From: Chryseobacterium kimseyorum
GTDB taxonomy: Bacteria > Bacteroidota > Bacteroidia > Flavobacteriales > Weeksellaceae
Reading direction: 5' to 3'
NCBI RefSeq assembly: GCF_025971945.1
Contig: NZ_JAPDHW010000002.1
Coordinates: forward strand, 1-64,000
DNA: 64,000 nucleotides
Shown: piece after piece, positions 35,371 through 45,625 of the stretch
Numbering within the stretch: the stretch's first letter is position 1
How the letters are laid out: each line of letters opens with the position of its first letter
Translations under genes and position numbers: made by a program
Notes under the pieces: generated by a model
What the model was told of the DNA's origin: nothing
Database searches by the model: none
Seen by the model: only the letters and a program-made list of their open reading frames with translations

Positions 35371-35739
35371 TTAAAGTACTTCAGGAGCTAATGAAATGAT
35401 TTTCATATATTCTTTGTCTCTCAACTCACGAGCAACAGGTCCGAAAACACGTGTTCCTCTCATTTCTCCTCCAGCGTTTAGTAAAACACAAGCATTGTCT
35501 TCGAATTTGATGTAAGATCCATCTTTTCTTCTAACAGCTTTTTTAGTTCTTACTACTACCGCCTTTGATACTTGACCTTTCTTAGCGTTTCCTGATGGTG
35601 TAGAATCTTTAATAGTAACTACGATTTTATCACCAACTGAAGCATATCTTCTTCTGGTACCTCCCAGAACTCTGATCACTAGTACTTCTTTAGCACCTGT
35701 GTTATCAGCAACTTTTAATCTTGATTCTGTTTGTAACAT
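35371..35739 (-). CDS. rplN: 50S ribosomal protein L14
   Basis: This 122-residue protein has the conserved [19 protein letters not shown] start and a C-terminal [25 protein letters not shown]. Its start overlaps the rpsQ stop by one base. Confidence 0.98.
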   Translation of the reverse strand: MLQTESRLKVADNTGAKEVLVIRVLGGTRRRYASVGDKIVVTIKDSTPSGNAKKGQVSKAVVVRTKKAVRRKDGSYIKFEDNACVLLNAGGEMRGTRVFGPVARELRDKEYMKIISLAPEVL

Positions 35740-35993
35740 TACTTAGCTTTTTCAATGATTCTTACTAATCTCCATCTCTTGCTCTTGCTCAAAGGTCTTG
35801 TTTCTGTAATTAATACAGTATCTCCTTCTGTGCATTCGTTGTTCTCGTCGTGTGCAGTATATTTTTTCGTTTTCAAAACGAATTTACCGTACATCGGGTG
35901 CTTTACTCTTGTAGTTTCACTAACAACAATAGTTTTTTCCATTTTATTGCTGGAAACCACTCCGATTCTTTCTTTTCTTAAATTTCTATCCAT
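35739..35993 (-). CDS. rpsQ: 30S ribosomal protein S17
   Basis: This 84-residue OB-fold protein has [16 protein letters not shown] and the signature [20 protein letters not shown]. Confidence 0.98.
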   Translation of the reverse strand: MDRNLRKERIGVVSSNKMEKTIVVSETTRVKHPMYGKFVLKTKKYTAHDENNECTEGDTVLITETRPLSKSKRWRLVRIIEKAK

Positions 35994-36004
35994 TGTAAAA
36001 AGGA

Positions 36005-36190
36005 TTATTGTTTGTTAGTTAACTCAGTGTTTAGTCTTGCGATTGTCTTTCTCAAATCTCTGATTTGGATTGGATTTTCAAGTGGACTGATTTTGTGAGC
36101 CAATTTCATTTTTGAGAATTGAGCTTTAGCTTCAGCCAATTTTGCTTGAATATCTTCAGCGCTTAGATTTTTAATTTCAGCTTGTTTCAT
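36005..36190 (-). CDS. rpmC: 50S ribosomal protein L29
   Basis: This 61-residue helical hairpin protein lies at the tunnel exit. It shows [18 protein letters not shown] and [19 protein letters not shown], typical of L29. Confidence 0.97.
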   Translation of the reverse strand: MKQAEIKNLSAEDIQAKLAEAKAQFSKMKLAHKISPLENPIQIRDLRKTIARLNTELTNKQ

Positions 36191-36201
36191 TGTTTCAGAG
36201 A

Positions 36202-36627
36202 TTAAAGAGGTTTAACAAAATCGTTAGCAACTACAAATTTGGTAACTACCGGTAATTTCTGTGCAGCAAGTCTTAAAGCTTCCTTAGCGATCTCGTAAGA
36301 TACTCCTCCGATTTCGAACATAATTTTACCTGGTTTTACTACAGCTACCCAATATTCTACAGCACCTTTACCTTTACCCATCCTTACTTCGGCTGGTTTC
36401 TTAGTAATCGGCTTATCTGGAAATATTTTGATCCATAGTTGACCTTCTCTTTTCATATATCTTGTCGCAGCGATACGAGCAGCTTCGATTTGTCTTGCAG
36501 TGATCCAAGCACCTTCTGTAGCTTTGATTCCGAAAGTTCCATAAGCAAGTTGATTACCTCTTTGAGCAATCCCCTTCATTTTCATCTTATGAACTCTACG
36601 GAATTTGGTTCTTTTTGGTTGTAACAT
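36202..36627 (-). CDS. rplP: 50S ribosomal protein L16
   Basis: This 141-residue protein has [48 protein letters not shown] and a C-terminal LPVVTKFV. It organises the A-site region of 23S rRNA. A 78-base gap to rpsC holds only AT-rich sequence. Confidence 0.98.
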   Translation of the reverse strand: MLQPKRTKFRRVHKMKMKGIAQRGNQLAYGTFGIKATEGAWITARQIEAARIAATRYMKREGQLWIKIFPDKPITKKPAEVRMGKGKGAVEYWVAVVKPGKIMFEIGGVSYEIAKEALRLAAQKLPVVTKFVVANDFVKPL

Positions 36628-36705
36628 AATTTCTTAAATTTTAGATTTTAGAATTTAGATTTTAAAAAAGTAACGGTCATTTAAAAACTATCCTCTAAAA
36701 TTTTA

Positions 36706-37449
36706 TTAATTATTTTTTTTATCTCTAGAAGGTCTTCTGTTATCTCTGTCTCCACCTCCTCTGTTTCCGCCATTTGAAGGACCACCTTTCTTCTGCTGTC
36801 CTACTAATGGAGAAAGATCTCTTCTTCCGTAAACTTCTCCTTTCATGATCCACACTTTTACTCCTAACTTACCGTATTGAGTTAATGCTTCACCGATGTG
36901 ATAATCGATATCTGCTCTGAAAGTTGACAATGGAATTCTTCCGTCTTTGAAGTTTTCAGAACGTGCCATTTCAGCACCATTCAATCTACCAGAGATTTGA
37001 ACTTTGATTCCTTCAGCACCCATTCTCATTGTAGAAGCGATTGCCATCTTCACAGCTCTTCTGTAAGAGATTCTGTTTTCGATTTGTTTAGCAATGCTGT
37101 CTGCAACTAATACTGCATCAAGCTCAGGTCTTTTGATTTCGAAAATATTGATTTGAATATCCTTTTTTGTAAGTTTCTTCAATTCTTCTTTCAACTTGTC
37201 AACTTCCTGACCTCCTTTACCGATGATTAATCCCGGTCTAGCAGTAGTGATTGTTACTGTTACTAATTTAAGTGTTCTTTCAATATAAATTTTTGAAATT
37301 CCACCTTTAGATAATCTTGCTTCAAGGTATCTTCTGATTTTGTAGTCTTCAGCGATTCTGTCTCCATAATCTTTACCACCAAACCAGTTAGAATCCCATC
37401 CTCTGATGATACCTAGTCTGTTACCAATTGGATTTGTCTTCTGTCCCAT
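36706..37449 (-). CDS. rpsC: 30S ribosomal protein S3
   Basis: This 247-residue protein has the KH domain with GxxG loop ([16 protein letters not shown]) and a C-terminal S3 domain ([17 protein letters not shown]). The tail is Gly/Arg/Asp-rich ([21 protein letters not shown]), longer than in E. coli. Confidence 0.98.
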   Translation of the reverse strand: MGQKTNPIGNRLGIIRGWDSNWFGGKDYGDRIAEDYKIRRYLEARLSKGGISKIYIERTLKLVTVTITTARPGLIIGKGGQEVDKLKEELKKLTKKDIQINIFEIKRPELDAVLVADSIAKQIENRISYRRAVKMAIASTMRMGAEGIKVQISGRLNGAEMARSENFKDGRIPLSTFRADIDYHIGEALTQYGKLGVKVWIMKGEVYGRRDLSPLVGQQKKGGPSNGGNRGGGDRDNRRPSRDKKNN

Positions 37450-37457
37450 ACCTTGAA

Positions 37458-37856
37458 TTAATTTTCTTTTGTACCTAAGATTAGTGTAATGTGGTTTGAT
37501 CTCTTTCTGATTCTGTACCCTCTACCTTGTGGAGCTGGTCTTAGTCTCTTCAATTGTCTTGCACTGTCTACAAAAATTTCTTTAACGATAAGGTTAGCTT
37601 CTTCGATATCAGCACCATCGTTCTTTGTTTGCCAGTTGGCCATCGCAGAAAGTAATACTTTTTCTAATTTCTCAGAAGCACCTTTTTTTGAATATTTTAG
37701 GATGCTTAAAGCTTTGTCAACTTCTACCCCTCTGATGATATCAGCAACTAATCTCATCTTTCTAGGAGATGTCGGGCAATCATTGTGTAATGCTTTTACT
37801 ACATCTTGATTTGTTAATTTACGTGCTAATGCACTTTCTCTTTTTCTTGATCCCAT
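37458..37856 (-). CDS. rplV: 50S ribosomal protein L22
   Basis: This 132-residue protein has [14 protein letters not shown] and the C-terminal beta-hairpin region [22 protein letters not shown] that lines the exit tunnel. Confidence 0.98.
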   Translation of the reverse strand: MGSRKRESALARKLTNQDVVKALHNDCPTSPRKMRLVADIIRGVEVDKALSILKYSKKGASEKLEKVLLSAMANWQTKNDGADIEEANLIVKEIFVDSARQLKRLRPAPQGRGYRIRKRSNHITLILGTKEN

Positions 37857-37858
37857 GA

Positions 37859-38137
37859 TTATCTACTTCCTTTATTTTTATTACCACCATGACCTCTGAA
37901 AGATCTTGTTGGAGAAAATTCGCCTAGCTTGTGACCAACCATGTTTTCTGTAACATATACAGGGATAAAAGATTTCCCGTTGTGTACTGCAATAGTTTGT
38001 CCTACGAAGTCCGGAGAGATCATTGATGCTCTAGACCAAGTTTTGATAACTGTCTTCTTACCAGACTCTATGTTTGTCTGAACCTTCTTATCTAAAGTAT
38101 GATGAATGAATGGTCCTTTTTTAAGTGATCTTGCCAT
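37859..38137 (-). CDS. rpsS: 30S ribosomal protein S19
   Basis: This 92-residue protein has [15 protein letters not shown] and the signature [18 protein letters not shown]. It lies 2 bases either side from rplB and rplV. Confidence 0.98.
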   Translation of the reverse strand: MARSLKKGPFIHHTLDKKVQTNIESGKKTVIKTWSRASMISPDFVGQTIAVHNGKSFIPVYVTENMVGHKLGEFSPTRSFRGHGGNKNKGSR

Positions 38138-38139
38138 AA

Positions 38140-38961
38140 TTATTTACGTTTAGATATGATATGACGGTTAGACGCTTTGTTTTTCTTTCTGGTTTTGTAA
38201 CCTTTAGCAGGCATACCGTTTCTAGATCTTGGGTGACCTCCAGAAGAACGACCTTCACCACCTCCCATTGGGTGATCTACAGGGTTCATTACTACTGGTC
38301 TTGTTCTTGGTCTTCTACCCAACCATCTGCTTCTACCAGCCTTACCTGATACAGTTAACTGATGATCAGAGTTAGAAACAGAGCCAATCATTGCATAACA
38401 CTCAGTAAGGATCATTCTAGATTCTCCTGAAGGCAATTTGATGATTGCATATTTTCCGTCTCTTGAAGTCAATTGAGCTGATGAACCAGCACTTCTTGCT
38501 AAGATTGCACCTTGACCTGGCTTCATTTCGATACAAGAAATCACAGTTCCCAAAGGAATGTTTTTCAGTTTCATTGCGTTACCTACATTAGGCTCTACGC
38601 TTTCACCAGAAATGATTTTTTGGTCAACTTTGATCCCGTTTGGAGCGATGATATATCTCTTCTCTCCGTCTGCATACTCCACCAAAGCGATGAAAGCAGT
38701 TCTGTTTGGATCGTACTCTACAGTTTTTACCGTTGCTTCAACATCATGCTTGTTTCTTTTGAAGTCGATAATTCTGTATTTCTTTTTGTGTCCACCTCCG
38801 GTGTAACGCATGGTCATTTTACCAGTTTGGTTACGTCCACCTGACTTACTAATACCAACTGTTAGAGATTTCTCTGGTTTGTTGGTAGTAATTTCCTCAA
38901 AATTGTTTACAATTCTGAATCTCTGTCCTGGGGTGATAGGTTTTAATTTTCTAACAGACAT
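38140..38961 (-). CDS. rplB: 50S ribosomal protein L2
   Basis: This 273-residue protein has the N-terminal OB fold, central SH3-like domain and the C-terminal [17 protein letters not shown] motif with the peptidyl-transferase-proximal histidine. Confidence 0.98.
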   Translation of the reverse strand: MSVRKLKPITPGQRFRIVNNFEEITTNKPEKSLTVGISKSGGRNQTGKMTMRYTGGGHKKKYRIIDFKRNKHDVEATVKTVEYDPNRTAFIALVEYADGEKRYIIAPNGIKVDQKIISGESVEPNVGNAMKLKNIPLGTVISCIEMKPGQGAILARSAGSSAQLTSRDGKYAIIKLPSGESRMILTECYAMIGSVSNSDHQLTVSGKAGRSRWLGRRPRTRPVVMNPVDHPMGGGEGRSSGGHPRSRNGMPAKGYKTRKKNKASNRHIISKRK

Positions 38962-38983
38962 TACTATTATTTATAATTAATAA

Positions 38984-39274
38984 TTAATTTACAGCAAAAA
39001 TGTCGATTACTTCTCCTTCAGCAAGAGTGATAACCGCCTTTTTCAATTTGTTTGTCTTCCCTACTTGAAGACCTTTTTTAGTGTATTTCGAAGAAACTTT
39101 AGGAGCATAAATCATGGTTCTAACGTCTGCTACTTTTACACCATAAGCTTGCTCAATTGCATTTTTAATCTGGATTTTATTCGCCTTAGGTTGTACTAAG
39201 AAAGAATAAGCACCTCTTAAATCTGTAAGATAGTTTGCTTTTTCTGAAATAACTGGTTTAATAATAAGTGACAT
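38984..39274 (-). CDS. rplW: 50S ribosomal protein L23
   Basis: This 96-residue protein has IIKPVISEKANYL and KANKIQIKNAIEQAYGVKVADVRTM. It docks signal recognition particle and trigger factor at the tunnel exit. Confidence 0.97.
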   Translation of the reverse strand: MSLIIKPVISEKANYLTDLRGAYSFLVQPKANKIQIKNAIEQAYGVKVADVRTMIYAPKVSSKYTKKGLQVGKTNKLKKAVITLAEGEVIDIFAVN

Positions 39275-39277
39275 GAT

Positions 39278-39907
39278 TTATTTCTTTAAATTTTCCTGGA
39301 ATTTTTCAACTGCACCTTCTAAGAAAACGATCTCACCCGCATTGATTAAGTCATAAGAAGAAATTTCGTTGAATTTCATAACCTTAGTCTTAGGTAAGTT
39401 TCTTGAAGATAAATACACATTCTTGTTTGTATCAGGAAGAATGAATAAAGATTTAGTATCGTTCAATGCCAATGCATTCAAGATAGTGATGAAATCTTTA
39501 GTTTTAGGAGCAGCAATGCTCAATCCTTCAACAATTCTGATGCTGTTGTCTCTCATTTTCTGAGAAAGAACAGATTTTTTAGCTAATCTCTTAAGAGCTT
39601 TGTTCAATTTGAATCTGTAGTCTCTTGGCTTAGGACCGAATACTCTACCTCCACCTCTGAAAGTAGGAGATTTAATATCACCGTATCTAGCAGAACCAGA
39701 TCCTTTTTGCTTCTTAAGTTTCTTAGTAGAAGCAGTAATTTCGCTTCTTTCTTTTGATTTATGAGTACCTTGACGCTGTGCAGCAAGATATTGTTTTACT
39801 TCTAAGTAAACCGCGTGCTTATTTGGCTCAATTCCGAATACTGTTTCGTCTAGAGTTACTTTTTTTCCGGTTTCTTTTCCTGATGTATTTAATACTACTA
39901 GTTCCAT
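39278..39907 (-). CDS. rplD: 50S ribosomal protein L4
   Basis: This 209-residue protein has the extended loop [22 protein letters not shown] that reaches the tunnel and [20 protein letters not shown]. It overlaps rplC by 10 bases. Confidence 0.98.
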   Translation of the reverse strand: MELVVLNTSGKETGKKVTLDETVFGIEPNKHAVYLEVKQYLAAQRQGTHKSKERSEITASTKKLKKQKGSGSARYGDIKSPTFRGGGRVFGPKPRDYRFKLNKALKRLAKKSVLSQKMRDNSIRIVEGLSIAAPKTKDFITILNALALNDTKSLFILPDTNKNVYLSSRNLPKTKVMKFNEISSYDLINAGEIVFLEGAVEKFQENLKK

Positions 39908-40524
39908 TTTCTGATAATTACATAAGAATTTTTAGCTCCCGGAACAGCACCTTTTACTACTAAAAGATTTTGTTCTTGATCCACTTTTAATACTTGAAGG
40001 TTTTGTACAGTTACCTGCTTACCTCCCATTCTACCTGCCATTCTCATCCCCTTGAATACTCTAGAAGGATCTGATCCCGCACCGATTGAACCTGGAGCTC
40101 TTAATCTGTTGTGCTGACCGTGAGTAGCTTGCATTACACCTCCAAAACCGTGTCTTTTAACAACACCTTGGAAACCTTTACCTTTTGAAGTTCCTGTTAC
40201 GTCTACAAATTCACCTTCAGCGAATAAGTCTACTTTTACTTCATCTCCTACGCTTACAGTATCAACGAATTCTCTGTAGAATTCTACCAACTTAGCTTTT
40301 GGAGCAGAACCAGCCTTTTTAAAATGGCCAGCTAACGCTTTACCAACGTTCTTTTCACTCTTGTCATCGAAACCTAACTGAACAGATTTGTATCCGTCCT
40401 TTTCAATGGTTCTGACCTGTAAAACCGAGCAAGGACCAGCCTGAATAACGGTACACGGCATATTTTTGCCGTTTTCGTCAAACAGAGAAGTCATCCCGAT
40501 TTTTTTTCCAATAATACCTGACAT
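39898..40524 (-). CDS. rplC: 50S ribosomal protein L3
   Basis: This 208-residue protein has [19 protein letters not shown] and the central [15 protein letters not shown] loop with its conserved glutamine-containing signature. Here it is the first gene of the S10-type cluster; rpsJ, its usual upstream neighbour, lies 7 kb away. Confidence 0.98.
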   Translation of the reverse strand: MSGIIGKKIGMTSLFDENGKNMPCTVIQAGPCSVLQVRTIEKDGYKSVQLGFDDKSEKNVGKALAGHFKKAGSAPKAKLVEFYREFVDTVSVGDEVKVDLFAEGEFVDVTGTSKGKGFQGVVKRHGFGGVMQATHGQHNRLRAPGSIGAGSDPSRVFKGMRMAGRMGGKQVTVQNLQVLKVDQEQNLLVVKGAVPGAKNSYVIIRKWN

Positions 40525-40632
40525 TATTTATATAATATGTTATAAAATTTCCTTGGATTCACGTTCATTTTTCGAGTTCTCAAATAATTACCAAGTTTGA
40601 ATTGGGCATATTCCTCCCCTAAAATGAGTGTG

Positions 40633-40662
40633 CAAATGTATGAATAAAATTTAATTTGACAA
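40633..40662 (-). promoter_or_regulatory. Promoter of the rplC-led ribosomal operon
   Basis: The minus strand shows TTG (40660-40662), exactly 19 bases, then TACATTTG (40633-40640). The leader to the rplC ATG is about 100 bases and contains a CCAA/TTGG-type inverted repeat. Confidence 0.75.
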
Positions 40663-40765
40663 ATATATATTGCAAAATATTTTGATTTTTAATGATTTAG
40701 AGATTTGCATGAATTTTGAAACGAAATTCTTTTGATTAATTCTTTAATTTTGAGAAAAAAGTAAT

Positions 40766-41176
40766 ATGAAAAATATTTTCAGCACATTGATGTTCCTCTT
40801 CGGAATAATTTCTTTTGCACAGCAAGCACCGTTTACCGGGAAAAGAGATTTTAACATCGAACACGGCGCAAGCGGATCAGGAACACCGGCTTATTATCTG
40901 GATGTAAAGAAAAACGGAAACGTACATTTTGGTTTTTTACAAATCAATCAGGCAGACCGTAAAGAAATCAGAGAAGAGATCAATGCAGGAAAATATAATC
41001 CTAAAGTGATGAAAGTTCATTTCAAGACATACAACGAAACATTTTATGTAAAATTTGACAAAGAAAAAATCTATCTCACCGACGAAAACGGAAGTATCAA
41101 GAGATCTGATGACTGCTGTCCGGTTTCGGAAATGGCAGAGCTAAACTGTAACTGCGAAAGTATTCTTTACAAATAA
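40766..41176 (+). CDS. Small exported protein of unknown function
   Basis: This 136-residue protein has a signal peptide ending SFAQ (about residue 18). The mature domain looks beta-rich and ends with a cysteine cluster (DDCCPVSEMAELNCNCES), four or five cysteines that could form disulphides. No family is recognised. Its stop codon overlaps the start of the next gene by one base (TAATG), so the two are coupled. Confidence 0.75.
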   Translation: MKNIFSTLMFLFGIISFAQQAPFTGKRDFNIEHGASGSGTPAYYLDVKKNGNVHFGFLQINQADRKEIREEINAGKYNPKVMKVHFKTYNETFYVKFDKEKIYLTDENGSIKRSDDCCPVSEMAELNCNCESILYK

Positions 41177-42147
41177 TGAGAATCATTCAGCTCCTTCTTG
41201 CGATCATTTTGTTTACTTCATGCAGTGAAAGACAAAGCCATCCCTATACTTACTATTACTGGAAAACAAATCTCGCTTTAGATAAAACAGAAAAAAAAGC
41301 ACTCGCAGAATCTACCACTCATTTTTTATGCACCCGATTTTTTGATGTTGATAAAGTAAATGGGAAATTTGAACCTATAGCGGTCATTACCAAAGATCAA
41401 AGTTTCAGCACCGAAAAAGAAATCATCCCAACTGTTTTTATCACCAACCGAACTTTTTATCATATTAAAACTGACGAAATACAGTTTCTGGCAAAAAGCA
41501 TTAATGATTTAATTCAGAAAAAAGTTAAAGATTATGATCTCGCTCCAAGTACCGAAATCCAGATTGACTGCGACTGGACTGCCGGAACAAAAGATGATTA
41601 TTTTAAATTTTTAAATGAACTAAAAAAAATCTCCGGAAAAGAAATTACCTGTACACTCCGACTTCATCAGGTGAAAGATAAAAACCTGATGGGAATTCCA
41701 CCTGTGGAAAAAACCTATCTCATGTGCTACTCTACTTCTTCACCGCTGGAAAATTCAGATCAAAATTCAATTTTAGATATTAATATTCTGAAAAGCTATT
41801 TATCGAAACTTGAAGACTATCCTCTAAAAAATATAGAAGTTGCCTTACCTATTTATTCTTGGGGAATTGTTACCAATCACTTGGGAAAACATAAACTCAT
41901 TAATGCTTTGTCTAAAAAAGATCTGGAAAATCCAAATTTTAAAAAAATATCAGACAGTGAAATTGAAATTCTGAAAAACGGCTTCTATTTTGGGAGCTTT
42001 ATGAGCAGAGGATTCAAAATAAAAGCAGAAGAGATTTCTGATGATCAACTCAATGAAGTCACCCGGTTTTTAGATAAAAAATTAAGCAGCTACAACATTA
42101 TATATTACCAATTAGATAGTAAATTTGTAGAAGGCAGAAACTTTTGA
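41176..42147 (+). CDS. Lipoprotein with glycosidase-like barrel segments
   Basis: This 323-residue protein has a lipoprotein signal (LFTSC, Cys16). Strand-like motifs in order, EIQIDCDWTA, CTLRLHQVK, YLMCYSTSS and IEVALPIYSWG, resemble the beta-strand ends of a TIM barrel such as DUF3142-type proteins, but I cannot confirm a family. It is translationally coupled to the gene before it and probably co-transcribed with the large exported protein 170 bases downstream. Confidence 0.75.
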   Translation: MRIIQLLLAIILFTSCSERQSHPYTYYYWKTNLALDKTEKKALAESTTHFLCTRFFDVDKVNGKFEPIAVITKDQSFSTEKEIIPTVFITNRTFYHIKTDEIQFLAKSINDLIQKKVKDYDLAPSTEIQIDCDWTAGTKDDYFKFLNELKKISGKEITCTLRLHQVKDKNLMGIPPVEKTYLMCYSTSSPLENSDQNSILDINILKSYLSKLEDYPLKNIEVALPIYSWGIVTNHLGKHKLINALSKKDLENPNFKKISDSEIEILKNGFYFGSFMSRGFKIKAEEISDDQLNEVTRFLDKKLSSYNIIYYQLDSKFVEGRNF

Positions 42148-42316
42148 TAGCTGGATGAATGATATTGAAAGCGGGAAAATTATTCTGCCATTAAGTCAAA
42201 GAAAATTTTCTACCACGGATTTCACAGATCTTCAGCAGTAAAATTTTCAGTTCATAAAAAAATCAGCGCTGATCTGTATCATTAGCGGGAAGTAAAAAAC
42301 AAACACCAAAATAAAT
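42148..42316. other. Non-coding gap, possibly decayed repeat
   Basis: The gap contains CCACGGATTTCACAGATC and AAATCAGCGCTGATCTGT, wording that resembles dispersed noncoding repeats in Flavobacteriia. AGATC and GATCT parts could pair. Nothing clearly functional is seen. Confidence 0.25.
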
Positions 42317-45034
42317 ATGAAAAAGTACATTCTATCACTGGCGGTCGTATCGCTTTTCTATACCAAATTTGAAGCGTGCGCCTGGGCAGATCCGGATTAT
42401 GACTACTTTAATCTGTTTACCCAAAGCATCATTAAAGACAAAGCTTACCTTCCCTTTCTTCACAACTATTCGTCACGGTTTTACACCGACTTTAAAACTT
42501 CTCAAATTCCGAATGAGAATATTGAGGCATGGAGAAAATTCTTTAATAATCAAATTACTTATTCTGAGACAGATTTTTTGGTGAATAAACTTTCTATGAA
42601 TGATCTGAACGATTTGAAAAAAGGAAGCACCAACAATTCTTTACTTAAAAAACTGGGTTCAGGATCATATCAAAAATACAGAGAAGGAATAGACTATCTT
42701 ATTGAGGCTAAATATCTCGAGCCTTATATGAAAATCAATTATGTAGAAACGCCGGATTCTTTCTACTACAGAGAAAATGAAAGTGATAAAAACGCGACTC
42801 AGTTAGATTACTCTAAAACAGTGTCGGCATTAACATCATTATACAACGCAGCCAAAAATCCGGAGATCAAACAGCGATACGGATATCAGCTCGTAAGATT
42901 TAATCATTATACCAGAAATTTTGATGTGGCATTGCAGGCTTTTAAATCTTACGTTCAGCCCATTTCGTTAAAAGGTGCTGCCTATTATATGGCATTAGAT
43001 CAATTGGCAGGCGCACAGCGCGGATTGCAAATGGGAAGCGAGGCGAACTGGAATTTCTTTCAGGTTTTCAAAAACAGCAAAAGCCGAAAAGAATCTGCAT
43101 TTATTTCGATGAAACTTTCTGATACGGCATCTTTTAATAATATTCTGAAAAGAGCCGGAACTAATGAGGAGAAAAATATGGCCTATTTTCTATTGGGTTA
43201 CGAAGATTTCACCAACCCGATTCCGATGATGGAAAAGATGTATGACATTGATCCTAACTCAGAGATTCTTAAAGTTATGGCGGCAAGAAGCATCAATGAG
43301 CTGGAAAGAAGTTATCTTCCGACCTACTATTATAATGCTCAAGATTCTGATAATACCTCGCAGACTAAATCTGCCACAAATAAGAACGACACAAATAATA
43401 AGACTGCGGAACAAGAAGCAAAACCCAAAGAGCTTTCTTTCTGGCAGAAAATTGTGAGATTTTTTAAGAATCTTTTCAGTTCGAAGTCAGACAAAGATCA
43501 GGACGGAAATAAAAATAGTCAAAGTGATGATGAGCTGCTGGAGAATCCGGACAGAATTCCGGTTTACACGAAAAATCAAAGTTATTATTACGATGAGAAG
43601 CAAACCGATTTCCTTGAAGATCTGGAAAAATTCACTTCCAAAACAAAAGAAAAAGCTAATGATGAATATTGGCAGATTGCAGATGCCTATCTTAAATTTT
43701 TAAAGAAAGATTACAAGGCGAGCACAGAAATTTTGGAAGAGATTAAGACCAGCAACCCGGAATATCTTGAAGAAATCAAACGGATGAAAGTTCTGAATGA
43801 TATCGTTTCGCACCCAAAGATTGATGCAGAATACGAAGATCATTTAATGAAAGTCTATGTCGATTATTTTGTTGAAAAGAAAGTTGAAAAAGACACCCTT
43901 CAGGATGGCGGATACAACTACGGTGCACCGCCTTCTACCGCTTCGTTTTTAAAAGATGTTTTGGCGAACCGTTATTTTCTTCAGGGCGAAGACGGCAAAT
44001 CTTTCCTTATGAATAATAAACTGTCTGACCTGCAGTACAACCCCAATTCTACTTTGGTGAAAAGCGTTGAAGATTTTTACAGAAAACCGAATAAGACTCA
44101 ATTTGAACAGCAGATCATCGCAAAAAACATGGACAATGTAGGAAACATTGACGCATTTTTTAATGTGATTTACGGCGACCGTGCCATGAGATTAGCTGAT
44201 TTTGATAAGGCAAAATTACATTATCAGAAAGCACAATCATTCTCGGGAATTCCGCGGGAGAATTATGAAAGATATAATCCGGAAACCGGAAACTATGAAA
44301 AACTGGTTTACGATGGACAAAACTATGATGGCTTCAGCAATATTCCGAATCTGGTTTTTGGACATAATATCTGGGAAAGTTTCCAGAGTGCTGATGCGGA
44401 AAGTATGCAGGCAGAAGATTATACTGCATTTCCTTTCATCAAACCAAAAATGAATAAACTTGAACTGGCAGACGCTTTGGTTCAGCTTAAAAAGCTAGGA
44501 GACGGTAAAGATGAAAATTCAGCACATGCCAATCAGCTCATCGGGAATATGCTGTACAATACTTCAATACTCGGATACTACAGAGAACTGTTTGTTATGG
44601 ATGTCGATAACAGCAACGGCGGAAAATATGATTTTTGGAGCACCGATAAGAAAACACCTTACCAATATTACTACAAGAATTTCACATCAACTACCTATAT
44701 AGAACCTGATAACTTTGATTTAGCTTTAAATTACTATAAAAAAGCTTTAAATCTGTCAACCAACAAAGAACAGAAAGCAAGACTGCTGTTCCAGATGGCA
44801 AGTGCAGAGCAGGGAAAATATTATCAGTACGAAGCTAAAAATCAGGCAAACATCGATTATGCTGACCCGAAATGGTCTGAGAAAAATGATGCTTGCCAAA
44901 AGCAGATGAGCGATCTTAAAAATCAAAAATACAGAACCTATTTTGCTCAGCTGAAATCTCAGTACTCAGATACGGAAGCAGCAAGAACTCTTATGGGAAG
45001 CTGCAGTTATTTTGATTACTTTATGAAGAGATAG
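42317..45034 (+). CDS. Large exported helical-repeat protein of unknown function
   Basis: This 905-residue protein has a signal peptide (about 1-21, EAC) and predominantly helical sequence with TPR-like pairs (FDVALQAFKSYVQPI; FDKAKLHYQKAQSF; FDLALNYYKKALNL). A low-complexity Asn/Thr/Lys linker (about 344-405) includes an amphipathic helix (FWQKIVRFFKNLFSS) that might bind membrane. I do not recognise the family. It ends a three-gene group of exported proteins, closed by the terminator at 45049. Confidence 0.78.
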   Translation: MKKYILSLAVVSLFYTKFEACAWADPDYDYFNLFTQSIIKDKAYLPFLHNYSSRFYTDFKTSQIPNENIEAWRKFFNNQITYSETDFLVNKLSMNDLNDLKKGSTNNSLLKKLGSGSYQKYREGIDYLIEAKYLEPYMKINYVETPDSFYYRENESDKNATQLDYSKTVSALTSLYNAAKNPEIKQRYGYQLVRFNHYTRNFDVALQAFKSYVQPISLKGAAYYMALDQLAGAQRGLQMGSEANWNFFQVFKNSKSRKESAFISMKLSDTASFNNILKRAGTNEEKNMAYFLLGYEDFTNPIPMMEKMYDIDPNSEILKVMAARSINELERSYLPTYYYNAQDSDNTSQTKSATNKNDTNNKTAEQEAKPKELSFWQKIVRFFKNLFSSKSDKDQDGNKNSQSDDELLENPDRIPVYTKNQSYYYDEKQTDFLEDLEKFTSKTKEKANDEYWQIADAYLKFLKKDYKASTEILEEIKTSNPEYLEEIKRMKVLNDIVSHPKIDAEYEDHLMKVYVDYFVEKKVEKDTLQDGGYNYGAPPSTASFLKDVLANRYFLQGEDGKSFLMNNKLSDLQYNPNSTLVKSVEDFYRKPNKTQFEQQIIAKNMDNVGNIDAFFNVIYGDRAMRLADFDKAKLHYQKAQSFSGIPRENYERYNPETGNYEKLVYDGQNYDGFSNIPNLVFGHNIWESFQSADAESMQAEDYTAFPFIKPKMNKLELADALVQLKKLGDGKDENSAHANQLIGNMLYNTSILGYYRELFVMDVDNSNGGKYDFWSTDKKTPYQYYYKNFTSTTYIEPDNFDLALNYYKKALNLSTNKEQKARLLFQMASAEQGKYYQYEAKNQANIDYADPKWSEKNDACQKQMSDLKNQKYRTYFAQLKSQYSDTEAARTLMGSCSYFDYFMKR

Positions 45035-45048
45035 TTTAAATAAAAAAT

Positions 45049-45078
45049 AAAAAAGGAATCAAATCGATTCCTTTTTTT
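45049..45078. terminator. Bidirectional terminator overlapping the next gene's stop
   Basis: AAAAAAGGAATC (45049-45060) pairs with GATTCCTTTTTT (45066-45077) around a 5-base loop. It serves the plus-strand gene, and its arm contains the stop codon of the convergent gene ending at 45059. Confidence 0.85.
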
Positions 45079-45559
45079 GTTTCTGCTCCTGCAGCCAGAT
45101 TTCATGCTTCTTTTTAAAAGTTTCATGTTTTTTATCCTGATTTCTTTTGGCAGCATCAATGGAATGCGAAGTATGGATATCGGTATCTTCTTCCGCAAAA
45201 TCTGCGAGTTTTTCGTAGTAGCAGTGAATTTGACCTAATTCTTTTTCAGTAAGATCTTCGATATCTACCATTCGGTTGCTGGCCTTTTCGTTGGCCGCAA
45301 TCAGTTCATTTAATTTAATCTGAATAGCTTTAGAATCTTTGTTCTGAGATTTCTGAATTAAAAAAACCATCAGGAAAGTAATGATGGTTGTTCCGGTGTT
45401 GATCACGAGTTGCCACGTTTCCGAATACTTAAAAATCGGTCCCGAAACTGCCCATATTACCACAATAGCTACAGCGCCGAGAAATGCATAAGAACTGCCT
45501 GTAAATTTTGTTGCCCAAAGAGAAAATTTTTCAAAAATACTTTTATCGGAGTTTGACAT
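45059..45559 (-). CDS. Low-affinity iron permease family membrane protein
   Basis: This 166-residue protein has two membrane helices (about 24-42 and 52-70), the second followed by the family hallmark WQLVINTGTTIITFLMVFLIQKSQ, DSKAIQIKLNELI. The rest is charged and cytoplasmic. Proteins of this Fet4-related small family are widespread; iron transport by the bacterial members is not established. Confidence 0.85.
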   Translation of the reverse strand: MSNSDKSIFEKFSLWATKFTGSSYAFLGAVAIVVIWAVSGPIFKYSETWQLVINTGTTIITFLMVFLIQKSQNKDSKAIQIKLNELIAANEKASNRMVDIEDLTEKELGQIHCYYEKLADFAEEDTDIHTSHSIDAAKRNQDKKHETFKKKHEIWLQEQKQKKESI

Positions 45560-45625
45560 TGTTCTTCAATTTTATGTTTAAATATAAACAAAAACTCCGC
45601 AGGTCTCACGGTGTACTTCAGATCT

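Noticed and set aside
38161..38844. Plus-strand frames opposite rplB
   Set aside because: They are shadows of rplB, an essential and fully conserved ribosomal protein gene.
40745..40752. TAATTTTG as promoter of the exported protein gene at 40766
   Set aside because: No TTG at an acceptable distance, and the implied leader is under 10 bases without the tight 3-4 base spacing seen at the near-leaderless genes, so I left it out of the feature list.
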